A stretch of DNA of 64,000 bases from Massilia putida (lineage in GTDB: Bacteria; Pseudomonadota; Gammaproteobacteria; Burkholderiales; Burkholderiaceae_D): positions 5,704,001-5,768,000 of the forward strand of contig NZ_CP019038.1 of NCBI RefSeq assembly GCF_001941825.1, in the 5' to 3' direction. The position numbers and the translations under genes were made by a program. Every line of letters starts with the position of its first letter. The stretch's first letter is position 1. Of this stretch, positions 25,427 through 33,671 are shown one piece after another. A model generated the notes under the pieces. It ran no database searches. It saw nothing but the letters and a program-made list of their open reading frames with translations, and was not told where the DNA came from.

Positions 25427-25807
25427 TTAATTTCCCGATGCCAGATGGAGTGCCACGAGATGCAGGGCCATGTCCCATCGTCGTTGTGCCGTGCGCGGTG
25501 CACAGCCGAAGCGCTTGGCGATCTCTGACCAGCGATACCGCTCCGCCCGCATCCACACGAGGTGTCGTTGCTCCATCTCCAGACACTGCACCCACCGCAT
25601 GACCTCCAGCATTCGGTCGACATCGGCAGGGCTCGGCGGAAAACGGACTGGTGCAGGATCGTCGCAGGCCAGGCGTTCGAACTCCGTGCGCACGATCGTC
25701 GGCCAGACGTTGAAATAGCCTTGCACCCGCACAGGAGGCAATCGATGTGCAGTGCGTGCAGCCTCGACAAAACGATCTGCCAGTTCATCGATGCTCCATT
25801 CAGCCAT
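25427..25807 (-). CDS. DUF6362-like helix-turn-helix protein
   Basis: From ATG 25807 it has 126 residues: MAEWSIDELADRFVEAARTA, then HRLPPVRVQGYFNVWPTIVR, the conserved opening of a phage family (DUF6362 as I recall it). The C-terminal part WSEIAKRFGCAPRTAQRRWD is a clear sigma-70 region 4-like HTH. Position at the end of the early operon, before the late genes, would suit a late-gene activator, which is inference. The start overlaps the 70-residue gene by 8 nt. Confidence 0.75.
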   Translation of the reverse strand: MAEWSIDELADRFVEAARTAHRLPPVRVQGYFNVWPTIVRTEFERLACDDPAPVRFPPSPADVDRMLEVMRWVQCLEMEQRHLVWMRAERYRWSEIAKRFGCAPRTAQRRWDMALHLVALHLASGN

Positions 25808-26012
25808 GGCGATGCTCCTTGTTCCCATACAGGCGGTTGCCAATGCGACGGAGCAGCTCACGCTCGAACCAGTCGAGTCGTGTGTCCTCGGGTGAAATGA
25901 CGAGGATGTGCTGGTCGAGCCATCCCTCGCGTTTGATCTCTTCGGGATCTCGTCGGGGCTCTGGCACGAGCCGTCCCAGCGGGCTGCGGTACCGAGGTGT
26001 GGGGATCTTCAT
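25800..26012 (-). CDS. Hypothetical 70-aa early protein
   Basis: ATG 26012 gives 70 residues: MKIPTPRYRSPLGRLVPEPR then DQHILVISPEDTRLDWFERE. It is basic and charged with no recognised family. The gene is placed between the RuvC-like gene (stop 2 nt before its ATG) and the HTH gene (8 nt overlap), so tight packing supports that it is real. It may be a small DNA-binding or regulatory protein. Confidence 0.55.
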   Translation of the reverse strand: MKIPTPRYRSPLGRLVPEPRRDPEEIKREGWLDQHILVISPEDTRLDWFERELLRRIGNRLYGNKEHRHG

Positions 26013-26013
26013 G

Positions 26014-26802
26014 TCACACCTCCTGTCCATCGTGGTAGATCTGGATGGCCCAGTGCAGGATCGCCAGGGCATCGGCCTCGTTGTCATCCGTAGGCGCATG
26101 TCCACGGAGCCGGGCGGCAGCGACCATCTCGTCCTTGCTCGCATTGCCTTTTCCGGTGGCGTGCTTCTTGATCGTGCCGACCGGCACACCCTGGTACGGG
26201 ATCTGGTGGTGTTCGCACCACGCGGTCAAATGGGCCATGAAGCCGCCGTATGCGTGAGCGGCATCGACGCCGGCATGGCGACGGACCTCTTCGAAGAACA
26301 CGGCATCCAAACCATCCGCAACCTGCTTGAGTTCGGTGAGCCAGCGTTTGAAGCGGAGGTAGCGCATGCCACCGCCCTCAAAACGCTGCGGCTTGAACCC
26401 TTCGGTTCCACTACTGATGTCGCAGTCACGGCACAGCAGCGCCCAACCGGTCTGAGTGCCGAGATCCAGCGCCAAGATCGAGTTGCCGTTCGCCGGCAGA
26501 TCGACCCCATCCCGACCTCCAGGCAACCCTCCTCGTAAGGTAGAGGGAACTGCTGTTCCCTCTCCTACGTAGTAGGAGGGGGAGTTTTCGCCAACTTGGA
26601 ATTCCCGGAAAACCCAGCATCCATGCGGGTTTGCTGAAGTTGGCAATTTGGCGGCGCTGCCAACTTGCCAATTTGCCGACAGCTCCGCAACGCGTTGATT
26701 TGAAATGGATTGAAGTTGGCAGTCGTTTGCCAACTTGCCGACGTCGGCAAAAAACAGGGGGAAGTTGGCAATGGTTTTGCCAACTTGTCGGTGCGTGTTC
26801 AT
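26014..26802 (-). CDS. RuvC-like (RNase H fold) nuclease with repeat-coded N-terminal part
   Basis: Residues 107-262 form an RNase H-fold nuclease like phage crossover junction endonucleases: ILALDLGTQTGWAL with Asp113, FFEEVRRH with Glu171/172, and APTDDNEADALAILHWA with Asp239/240 and Asp244. It would resolve recombination or replication branches. The ATG at 26802 forms ATGA with the primase-helicase stop and has GAGGAG upstream, so it is the likely start; yet residues 5-75 (QVGKTIANF; QVGSAAKLPTSANP) are coded by palindromic DNA repeats and have no known fold. A downstream start is possible but lacks a good signal. Confidence 0.75.
   Translation of the reverse strand: MNTHRQVGKTIANFPLFFADVGKLANDCQLQSISNQRVAELSANWQVGSAAKLPTSANPHGCWVFREFQVGENSPSYYVGEGTAVPSTLRGGLPGGRDGVDLPANGNSILALDLGTQTGWALLCRDCDISSGTEGFKPQRFEGGGMRYLRFKRWLTELKQVADGLDAVFFEEVRRHAGVDAAHAYGGFMAHLTAWCEHHQIPYQGVPVGTIKKHATGKGNASKDEMVAAARLRGHAPTDDNEADALAILHWAIQIYHDGQEV
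26542..26578. repeat. Two adjacent perfect hairpins within the RuvC-like gene
   Basis: AGAGGGAAC-TGCT-GTTCCCTCT (26,542-26,563) is a perfect 9-bp stem with a 4-nt loop, and CTCCTAC-GTA-GTAGGAG (26,562-26,578) is a perfect 7-bp stem sharing two bases with it. In the minus-strand transcript they lie between the repeat array and the nuclease core. No T run follows, so they are not terminators. Confidence 0.85.
26589..26787. repeat. Array of GAAGTTGGCA / TGCCAACTT inverted repeats
   Basis: Three inverted pairs are seen: 26,636-26,646 with 26,658-26,667; 26,712-26,721 with 26,728-26,737; 26,761-26,770 with 26,777-26,786. A lone half-site GCCAACTT lies at 26,590-26,597. The arms are GAAGTTGGCA and TGCCAACTT(G), with spacers of 11, 6 and 6-7 bases. 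The dyad form and regular spacing fit protein-binding sites or an origin, and the array lies inside the 5' part of an open reading frame. Confidence 0.9.
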
Positions 26803-28988
26803 GCGGGCTCCTCAGGATCGTTGATGTCATCTTGGTAAACCCACACCTCGGGGTTCTCGACCGGCAAGGCGGCCCCCGATTGCGGGCATTTGAAGTGGGT
26901 GGGCTGTACGGCGAGTTCGCGTAACGGCACTTCGCCGGTGTCTGGATCGGGCTCGCCTGCCACCGAGCGCAGGACCATGCCTTCCACGCAGAGGTAACCG
27001 AATTTGGTTCGGGCTGGCGGCAGACCATAGTCCGCTGCATTGCGGAAATACTTGATGTAGCCCTGCGTCGAGAGCGCTGAAAGCCGCTCGCGGATCGTGC
27101 GCTCGCCGCCGAGTCCCGCCTTGCCCTCAAAGCCTTCCGCGAACTGATTGGCGGTGTAGCAGTGCCCCTGCGCAGCCTCGTCGAACAAGATCTGCAGGAT
27201 CGCGTCGCGTTTGCGACGACGTTCGGCATCCAGCCGCTGGCCATACTCCTGCATGACCAATCGCTCGTTGGGTTCGACCTCGCGCCACTCCCCCTGTACC
27301 TTGTCCACGTGCTTGAGGGGGATGCCAGGCCCATTGCGCAACTCGAAGATGATTTGCCGTGTCGTGCGCAGTTCGTCAGGCCGGTACAGCAGCATTCCGC
27401 TCGAGTAATAGCCGCGCAGACTGCCTGCGCCAGCCAAGGCCTGGAACGGGTCCTCCTCGAGCTGCTTCTTGCCCAGCTTCTTCGTGTGGTGTGCCAGGAT
27501 CACGCCCGCATCGGGATTCACCGCCTGGCGAAGGCGGTCCACCCGCTGCGAGAGAAAAAACAGCATCGCGCCGTTGTCGTTTTCGCCACCGGCGTCGCCG
27601 CCATCGAACACATTGCGGATGGGATCGATGGCGATGATGTCCGGAGGCTCGCCGCCAAACGCATTCGCAATGGCAGGAATCACCTGCGCGAGGCCGGCGT
27701 CGTCCAGCACGAGGCGCAGCTGGGGCGTGGCCACGAAGTTTGCGCGGGCATCCAGGAGCCGGCTGGGTGGAATGTGCAGCTCTTTGACCCGTTCGCGCAG
27801 GTAGTGGTACTGCACCTCTGCCTGCAGGTAGAACACGCGCAAAGGGCGTGACGGGCGCATGCCGAGAAAGGCGGCACCAGCGGCCATGTGGGTCAGCCAC
27901 GCTAGCAGGAAGTCGCTCTTGCCAACCTTGGGCGCGCCGCCGAAGACCAGCATTCCGGCCGGCGTCAGCACGCGCGGCGTGATGAGATCGGGCGGCAGCG
28001 GCGAATCGTCATCCAGCAGTGCGCCCAGCGTGAACGTCGGCAGCATGGGCAATGCCGCCTTGACCACACGGCGCTCGCCCTGTGCGATGAACCCGCAGCA
28101 GTCAAAGCCTTCGGCGACGGCATCAGCCGCGTCCCACTTGTCGGGCTTGTCGGAGGGCGGCACCAGAATGGCTACGGAAGTGCAGCCCGCCGCGACACAA
28201 GCGCGTGCGGCGTTCTCGGCGTAGTCCCAGCCTGGCGCGTCGCGGTCGGGCCAGATCAGCACCGCGCGGCCAGCGAGCGGTCGCCAGTCGGTCTTGTCGA
28301 TGGGCGCCCTGGCCCCGTTCATCGCGGTAGTAGCCGCAATGCCGCTGGCGATCAGCGCATCGGCGCATTTCTCGCCCTCGACCAGCACCACGTCCTGCAG
28401 CTTTGAGATTGCCGGCAGGTTGTAGAGCGGGCGCGGATCGGGTGCCCGCCACATCCGGGCGCGCACGTCCCAGGGGCGGTATTCCTTGCCGGTCGGTGGG
28501 TCGTAGCGGTACACGCAGGCGATCAGCTCGCCCTCGGGCGTGAGATAGTCCCATTTCGCGGTGTAGGGGCCGAGCTCATCGACAGCAACGGTACGGACCG
28601 CGTGAGGAGCAATGGACGGTGCAGGCGGTGCGACACCCAGCCACTGGCGAATCTCCGTGGCAAGACGGGGAAAATCCTGGCGCGTGGACAGCCCATGGGA
28701 TCGCGCCCACAGGTCGATGACGTCACCCCCGTCGTCGGTCGCGAAGTCCTTCCACAAACCGCGACGAGGACCATCGAGCTCGACGACCAAGCTTTTGCCG
28801 GGCGAGCCGTCGGTGTCGCCGACGTAGAACTTGCCGCTCCGGATGCGGCCTTGCGGGAACAGGTAGTGCAAGACGGCTTCGAGCCGATCCAGCAACCCAG
28901 TACGCAACGTCTCCGTGTCATTCACGAGTTCATTGCGAGGTTCGGCCGCATCGTTGAAGTCCAGCCACACGATATCGTTCGTCGTCAC
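26799..28988 (-). CDS. Phage primase-helicase (Toprim plus RecA-like ATPase)
   Basis: GTG 28988 overlaps the upstream stop (GTGA) and gives 729 residues. Residues 195-300 hold a Toprim domain: VLVEGEKCADAL with Glu205 and LIWPDRDAPG with the acidic pair at 248-250. Residues 340-560 hold a RecA-like helicase domain with Walker A GGAPKVGKSD (350-359) and Walker B IIAIDPIRNVF. A winged-helix-like region follows (LSALSTQGYIKYFRN). It should unwind the fork and prime phage DNA synthesis. There is no zinc ribbon visible at the N-terminus. No replicative polymerase is present, so the host enzyme is probably used. Confidence 0.85.
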   Translation of the reverse strand: MTTNDIVWLDFNDAAEPRNELVNDTETLRTGLLDRLEAVLHYLFPQGRIRSGKFYVGDTDGSPGKSLVVELDGPRRGLWKDFATDDGGDVIDLWARSHGLSTRQDFPRLATEIRQWLGVAPPAPSIAPHAVRTVAVDELGPYTAKWDYLTPEGELIACVYRYDPPTGKEYRPWDVRARMWRAPDPRPLYNLPAISKLQDVVLVEGEKCADALIASGIAATTAMNGARAPIDKTDWRPLAGRAVLIWPDRDAPGWDYAENAARACVAAGCTSVAILVPPSDKPDKWDAADAVAEGFDCCGFIAQGERRVVKAALPMLPTFTLGALLDDDSPLPPDLITPRVLTPAGMLVFGGAPKVGKSDFLLAWLTHMAAGAAFLGMRPSRPLRVFYLQAEVQYHYLRERVKELHIPPSRLLDARANFVATPQLRLVLDDAGLAQVIPAIANAFGGEPPDIIAIDPIRNVFDGGDAGGENDNGAMLFFLSQRVDRLRQAVNPDAGVILAHHTKKLGKKQLEEDPFQALAGAGSLRGYYSSGMLLYRPDELRTTRQIIFELRNGPGIPLKHVDKVQGEWREVEPNERLVMQEYGQRLDAERRRKRDAILQILFDEAAQGHCYTANQFAEGFEGKAGLGGERTIRERLSALSTQGYIKYFRNAADYGLPPARTKFGYLCVEGMVLRSVAGEPDPDTGEVPLRELAVQPTHFKCPQSGAALPVENPEVWVYQDDINDPEEPA

Positions 28989-29740
28989 TTCGTCCCCCAG
29001 CAGCGGTCTTGCCAGGAGCACGACTTGCACTCGAAATGGGTAGGGGTCGTCGCATGGCGTGGCAACAGCTCGCCGGCATCGGATGCGGAAATCACCCGGA
29101 CCGCGCGATCGGACATGCGCTGGGCCAGTCCGCCATCGAATGGCACCAGATCGAACCAGATCTCCTGCGAGTCTTTGTTGATGGCGGTGAACAGCGCGGG
29201 GTTGCGCGATATGCCGGGAATGGCGGCTTCCATGTAGGCCTGGTAGACAGCCATCTGCGCCGCGTACACCGGCTTGGATCGGGCGACGCCGAGCTTGACC
29301 GTGTCCCGCCAGGACTTGTCGTTCATGGTCTTGCATTCCCACAGCGACGGGCACCGGAGCCCGAGCTCGCGGGGGGCGGCGTTGATCACGCCGTCGACGT
29401 GGCCCTGGATGCGCCCGCTCGCCACGGAAAAGCCGAATTGACCTCCACTGGCCTTGCGCGTGTACAGGTCGAAGCCGGCCAACCGCAGCCAGCGAATGGC
29501 CAAATCTTCGAGCGCATGCCCGACCTCAAACACGCGCAGGATGCGACCGGGAATTTCGCGGCCGGGATCGACAGGTGTGCGCAGGTACTCGTACTGCAGC
29601 GCGCGCTCGCAGGCCACACCCAGCCGCGAAGCGCCGAGGTAGGTACGCGGAGCCTGTCCATCACGATCGCTGGCGAGCGCGGCATCGATGAGAGCGCCGA
29701 TCTGCTCATGGATCTTGGGACGGTGGTTGAAATCCAACAT
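28985..29740 (-). CDS. Cas4/RecB-like PD-(D/E)XK nuclease
   Basis: The 251-residue protein has the PD-(D/E)XK core: GHVDGVI (residues 113-119) and LWECKTMN (133-140). Cys44 in GVACERALQY together with the C-terminal FECKSCSWQDRCW cluster gives four cysteines placed like the Fe-S cluster of Cas4 and AddB-type nucleases. No CRISPR array or cas genes are nearby, so this is a phage recombination/repair exonuclease. It overlaps the zinc-finger gene upstream and the primase-helicase gene downstream (ATGA and GTGA). Confidence 0.85.
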   Translation of the reverse strand: MLDFNHRPKIHEQIGALIDAALASDRDGQAPRTYLGASRLGVACERALQYEYLRTPVDPGREIPGRILRVFEVGHALEDLAIRWLRLAGFDLYTRKASGGQFGFSVASGRIQGHVDGVINAAPRELGLRCPSLWECKTMNDKSWRDTVKLGVARSKPVYAAQMAVYQAYMEAAIPGISRNPALFTAINKDSQEIWFDLVPFDGGLAQRMSDRAVRVISASDAGELLPRHATTPTHFECKSCSWQDRCWGTK

Positions 29741-30162
29741 CAGAACGGCACCCCCCTCGGAGTGGCTTGCCCTTGACGGGCCAGGCGCTCCTCCAGGAAG
29801 GCACGATCCTTGGCGGCCATGCGCTCGTGCTCGTCGATCATCTGGTCCTGATAGGCGGTGACGACGACATCGATCAGGGTCAGCACCTCATCCCGGGTGT
29901 AGTCCGCCAAGGGTCGCTCCATGCCGATGGAACCGACGTACTCACCCAGCGGCGACAGGCACGCTCGCATGGCCGCCAGCTCCATGTCACTCGGATCGAT
30001 CATGCGTGCCTCCGTCTTGTTCATCAGCTTGCAGAACGCGTCCTGACAACGCCGCGAACAGAACACCCACTCGCTCGAGTAGCGATTGGGGTCGCCCGGT
30101 TTGATCTGAGGGTTGAACCAGCCGTACCCCTTGGCCTTGCGGTAGCAGATCGCGCATTTCAA
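29740..30162 (-). CDS. Cys-rich phage protein (DUF6511-like)
   Basis: The start is TTG 30162, which overlaps the helicase stop as TTGA and has GGGAGG 5 nt upstream; no ATG fits as well. The 140-residue product opens with a treble-clef-like zinc motif (MKCAICYRKAKGYGWFNPQ; WVFCSRRCQDAFC). The later part is helical (ADYTRDEVLTLIDVVVTAYQ). It resembles a phage family I recall as DUF6511; the number is from memory. The role is unknown, perhaps DNA or RNA binding within the replication operon. Confidence 0.7.
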   Translation of the reverse strand: MKCAICYRKAKGYGWFNPQIKPGDPNRYSSEWVFCSRRCQDAFCKLMNKTEARMIDPSDMELAAMRACLSPLGEYVGSIGMERPLADYTRDEVLTLIDVVVTAYQDQMIDEHERMAAKDRAFLEERLARQGQATPRGVPF

Positions 30163-31832
30163 GCGGCCTCCCGATGGCCGTCGTTGGCCGCTACCACCAG
30201 CCGCTGAATCGACGACTTGTTGAACTGGAACGCCAACAGGGCCGATGCCTGATAGCGGGTCATCCCGAAGTCCGCACGCATCTGCTCGGGGAGGTAGCGC
30301 AGTTGCTTGTCGGTCGGCGGCTCGTTCAGCCAGCGCCGGGTCTTGTGCGCGGAGTCGGCGGATTCGTGCTCGTTGAGCCAGTCGTCGGCCTTGGCCATGC
30401 ACACCGTGCGCTCGCCGACGGCCAACAGGTGCGGCCTCAAGTCCTTGCCGCCGCCGACGGCGTGCCAGCGGCCATTGAGAAAGAAGATGCCGCCCCAGGC
30501 GCTGAAACCCGTGGCCATCAGCGCGTCGTCATGCCCGAACAGGTCGCACCAGCGGAAGTTGGAGCGCTTGAGCAGATCGATCTCGCTCATGACGAAGTCC
30601 GCCAGCACGCCAAGCTCCTGCGGCTCGCGCTCCCACACGTGGCCGCACAGAGGGCACTCCATGCAGGCCAGCGGAACGATGGCGCCGCACTCCGGGCAGT
30701 CCTTGGTCGGCGCATCACCGTCGCCCTGATGCCCGTCGAGGCTGATTTCCTGTTCGAGAGATCCATGCATCAAGCTGGCCGTACCGAAGTCCAGCACGAT
30801 GCAATCGGTCTTGATGACGCCAGGGAACTCCTCGGGGTCCACGGTGCGCAGACCACGGCCGACCATCTGGATGAAGGTGGACTTGTAGGAACTGGGGCGA
30901 AGCAGAACGACGCAGCTGGTGGGCGTGTAGTCATAGCCCTCGGTCAGCACCGCGACATTGACCACGACCTGGGCGTACCCAGACTCGTACTCGGCCAGGC
31001 GCGCTTTTCGGTCCGCGTCGGACAACTCGCCGTGGACGAGCACGGCGTGTACGCCCGATTCGACAAAGGCATCGCAGACGTTTTGCGCATGGGCGACCGT
31101 CGAGCAGAAGACGATGGTCTTGCGCGACGACGCATTCGCCTTCCAGTGCTTGATCACCGCTTCGGTGATCAGCCGCTTGTCGAGAATGGACGCGACCTCG
31201 TCCATGTCGAAGTCCATCGCGGTGCGGCGGACGTTGCGCAGTGCGTCCTGCACGCCGACGTCGATCACGAACGTGCGCGGCGGAACGAGGTGCCCGGCGG
31301 TGATCATTTCGCCCAAGGTGATCTGGTCTGCCACGTTGGAGAAGACCTCGCGCAGCCCCTTGCCATCACCGCGATTCGGGGTGGCGGTCAGGCCGCAGAT
31401 GCCAGTCCGAGGATTGCGGGCCAGCACCGTGTCGATGATGGCGCGGTAGGTCGGTGACGAAGCGTGGTGCGCCTCGTCGATCACGAGCAGATCCAAGGTC
31501 GGCATCTGGTCGAGGTGCGCCTGGCGCGATAGGGTCTGCACCATCGCGAACGTCGCCTGACCGCGCCAGGACTTCTCGTTGGCATCGAACACGGACGTGC
31601 TCATGCCGGGATTGACACGCGAGAACTTGTCGCGGTTCTGACCGGTCAGTTCAGTGCGGTGGGCAAGGATGCAGGCCTTCGCATCGGGCTCGGCCAACAC
31701 ACTGCCGGTGACCGCCGACAGCATGATGGTCTTGCCCGACCCGGTCGGCGCGACAGCCAGCGTGTTCCCGTGCTCATCGAGCGCCGCAAGCGTGCGCTCG
31801 ACCAGGAGGGATTGGCGGGGACGGAGCATCAT
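30159..31832 (-). CDS. DEAD/DEAH-box helicase, superfamily 2
   Basis: 557 residues with a complete SF2 core: Walker A APTGSGKT (28-35), DEAH (119-122), the GLTATPNRGDG motif III, and motif VI QMVGRGLR in the second RecA domain. A four-Cys zinc ribbon (CPECGAIVPLACMECPLCG) follows the core, and the C-terminal 100 residues include RYLPEQMRADFGMTRYQASA. It is similar in plan to UvsW/type III Res-like phage helicases that process branched DNA. No nuclease or methyltransferase partner typical of restriction systems is attached. Confidence 0.92.
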   Translation of the reverse strand: MMLRPRQSLLVERTLAALDEHGNTLAVAPTGSGKTIMLSAVTGSVLAEPDAKACILAHRTELTGQNRDKFSRVNPGMSTSVFDANEKSWRGQATFAMVQTLSRQAHLDQMPTLDLLVIDEAHHASSPTYRAIIDTVLARNPRTGICGLTATPNRGDGKGLREVFSNVADQITLGEMITAGHLVPPRTFVIDVGVQDALRNVRRTAMDFDMDEVASILDKRLITEAVIKHWKANASSRKTIVFCSTVAHAQNVCDAFVESGVHAVLVHGELSDADRKARLAEYESGYAQVVVNVAVLTEGYDYTPTSCVVLLRPSSYKSTFIQMVGRGLRTVDPEEFPGVIKTDCIVLDFGTASLMHGSLEQEISLDGHQGDGDAPTKDCPECGAIVPLACMECPLCGHVWEREPQELGVLADFVMSEIDLLKRSNFRWCDLFGHDDALMATGFSAWGGIFFLNGRWHAVGGGKDLRPHLLAVGERTVCMAKADDWLNEHESADSAHKTRRWLNEPPTDKQLRYLPEQMRADFGMTRYQASALLAFQFNKSSIQRLVVAANDGHREAA

Positions 31833-31847
31833 GAGCGTGGCCCTCCG

Positions 31848-32453
31848 TCACTGCGCCCAGCTGGGGCGGCCCGGAACGGGTGCCCGGCCGGTTGCCTGCG
31901 CATAGGCGTTGGGGGCGCTGGCAGCGGGGGCCGTAGGTGCTGGCTGGCGCGCACCGCCCATCAGCGCGGCGTAGTCCTTGTGGTCCGGCGTGATGGCGGC
32001 CTTGATGACGCTCTTGTCTTGGCCGTTCTGGTCCTTCTCCCAGTCGACCTTGCCCAGGAACTCGATGCCATCCAGATCGGTGAATCCGCCGATGCGGCGC
32101 GCGTTCTGTGCAGCAGGACTGTTGTCGCCGGGGTGCACCCCACGCGCCGAGTTGAGAATCGCCTTGACGAAGGTGCGGCCCATGTTGGCCCATTCCGGCC
32201 CCTTGGGGCTGTGCAGGCCGATGAGCGACCACATCTTGCGGCGGGCGAACTCGCCGTCCGTCACGACGAACTCGCAGTTCAGGTAGACCGAACCGGTGTT
32301 GTCGTTGCGGGTGGCGTAGCCGCCAGTCCAACCCTGGGATGCGTCGTCGAAGCCGCCCGGGCGGATGGTCATGCGAACGCGGACCAAGGTGCCCTTCGGG
32401 ATCAGGTCGAAGGACGTCTGTTCGGAAGCGGAATTGAAATCGAAATAGGTCAT
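31848..32453 (-). CDS. Conserved phage replication/recombination accessory protein, 201 aa
   Basis: ATG 32453 has AGGAG 8 nt upstream and overlaps nothing problematic; a TTG two codons earlier is less likely. The product (MTYFDFNSASEQTSFDLIPK; YLNCEFVVTDGEFARRKMWS) resembles DUF669-type phage proteins encoded beside Sak4/Erf-like recombinases and thought to bind single-stranded DNA. The C-terminal 45 residues are Ala-Pro rich and flexible, as in many SSB proteins. It sits directly after the Sak4-like gene. Confidence 0.65.
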   Translation of the reverse strand: MTYFDFNSASEQTSFDLIPKGTLVRVRMTIRPGGFDDASQGWTGGYATRNDNTGSVYLNCEFVVTDGEFARRKMWSLIGLHSPKGPEWANMGRTFVKAILNSARGVHPGDNSPAAQNARRIGGFTDLDGIEFLGKVDWEKDQNGQDKSVIKAAITPDHKDYAALMGGARQPAPTAPAASAPNAYAQATGRAPVPGRPSWAQ

Positions 32454-32455
32454 GA

Positions 32456-33355
32456 TCAAGACTCCTGAGTCGAAGTGGATTCGGGGGCGGCGGCTGAATC
32501 AGACGCTGAGGCAGACGCTGGATTGGGGCGAGCGAAATCGAGTCGCTCGGTGGCGGGCTTGGCAGGGCCGGCGATCTTTTCCATCAGGCGGCCGAGATGG
32601 GGCTCCTCGATGGCATCGAGCCGACCGGAACGGTCCTTGGCCGGGTAGTTCCATGGGTTGAGCGTGTGGCAGACGAATGCGCGGTAGCCGCTGCCGTCGT
32701 CGGCCTTGATCTCGGCCAGGGTCACGACCTCGTCGACGATCCCGGGCAGTTCGAGGCCGGTCTTGGAGCCGTCGATCTGTAGCGAGAACACCCGGCGGTT
32801 GAAGTCATCCAGGGCCTCGTTCAAGATGCCGACGAACCACACGTTCTTGCGGCGGGTGTGCTGCAAGTGGGTGAGCCAGCCGATCATTTCCTGGCCCATC
32901 AAACCGTAGGCGCCACGGCTGTCGGGCTTGCCGGTCTTCTCCGAGTAGGCCTGTGGCTGGCCCTTGCACCACTGCAGGCACAAGCGTCCGGCCACGGTGA
33001 TCGAATCGACGAAGACGGTCTCGTACTTGTCCAGAGCCGACGGGTCGCCAAAGCGCGCGCAGACTGCATCGAAGTGCGCCTGGCTGTAGGGCTGGTCCTC
33101 GCGCAGTGCCGGGTTCGGGCCACCGATGAAGACGGCGAAGTCGCGGCATTCCTGCCATGTCCGAGGGCGGATCGCATCGCCCGCCCAGCCTTCGACGGCG
33201 AGATCGCCGGCCTCGAGGTCGAAGAACAGCGTCGCCGTGGGCTTCAAGGTCCACAGCTGCGAGGTCTTGCCGATGCCGCTCTTGCCGACGAGCACGCCCT
33301 TGACGCCACGACGCTCGGCGAGACGCTGGTCGGCTGTGATGATGGGCAGGCTCAT
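32456..33355 (-). CDS. Sak4-like RecA-fold ATPase
   Basis: 299 residues with Walker A GKSGIGKT (24-31) near the N-terminus and TVFVDSITVAG as Walker B. FFDLEAGDLAVEGW and RKNVWFVGILNEALDDFN are typical of the phage AAA_24/Sak4 group, single-strand annealing or RecA-like proteins that work with a phage SSB. The neighbour at 31,848 may be that SSB. The last 35 residues are a low-complexity Ala-Ser tail. Stop and start overlap neighbours (ATGA). Confidence 0.82.
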   Translation of the reverse strand: MSLPIITADQRLAERRGVKGVLVGKSGIGKTSQLWTLKPTATLFFDLEAGDLAVEGWAGDAIRPRTWQECRDFAVFIGGPNPALREDQPYSQAHFDAVCARFGDPSALDKYETVFVDSITVAGRLCLQWCKGQPQAYSEKTGKPDSRGAYGLMGQEMIGWLTHLQHTRRKNVWFVGILNEALDDFNRRVFSLQIDGSKTGLELPGIVDEVVTLAEIKADDGSGYRAFVCHTLNPWNYPAKDRSGRLDAIEEPHLGRLMEKIAGPAKPATERLDFARPNPASASASDSAAAPESTSTQES

Positions 33356-33666
33356 TTCCGGCCTCCGTCAGCACCCAAGTCGGCGAACGCAGTAGCGACC
33401 GTGGTGACGCCCAGGGCACCGCGCTTGCGGGCGAGGTCATAGAGGTCACGCAGACCTTGCAGGCGGCGGTGATGGGCGCGGGACTCTGCCTCCATGCCTT
33501 GAATCGCGAAGGCCAGGTCATCGACGGTCGCATCCTCCAAGGGGCGCACCACTTCATCGGCACGGTTGTCAGCGAGCGCCGGGATGCGGATCGTCTCCGG
33601 CAGATCCCGCAGGTACATCTCGGACTGCTTGCGCAGCAGATCGAGCAGCGTAGGTTTGGTTTTCAT
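33352..33666 (-). CDS. Hypothetical early phage protein, 104 aa
   Basis: ATG 33666 gives 104 residues: MKTKPTLLDLLRKQSEMYLR, then NRADEVVRPLEDATVDDLAF and ESRAHHRRLQGLRDLYDLAR. It is mainly helical with a probable coiled coil in the second half. I recognise no family. It lies between two early genes with 5 nt and 4 nt junctions, so it is part of the operon and likely real. Confidence 0.6.
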   Translation of the reverse strand: MKTKPTLLDLLRKQSEMYLRDLPETIRIPALADNRADEVVRPLEDATVDDLAFAIQGMEAESRAHHRRLQGLRDLYDLARKRGALGVTTVATAFADLGADGGRK

Positions 33667-33671
33667 GGGGA

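Noticed and set aside
26589..26787. CRISPR array
   Set aside because: The GAAGTTGGCA units are inverted dyads with irregular spacing of 49 and 76 bp, not direct repeats with equal spacers, and no cas genes are near. The Cas4-like gene is a phage nuclease.
28985..29740. CRISPR adaptation gene cas4
   Set aside because: Fe-S PD-(D/E)XK nucleases of this type are common in phage recombination operons, and no other cas gene is present.
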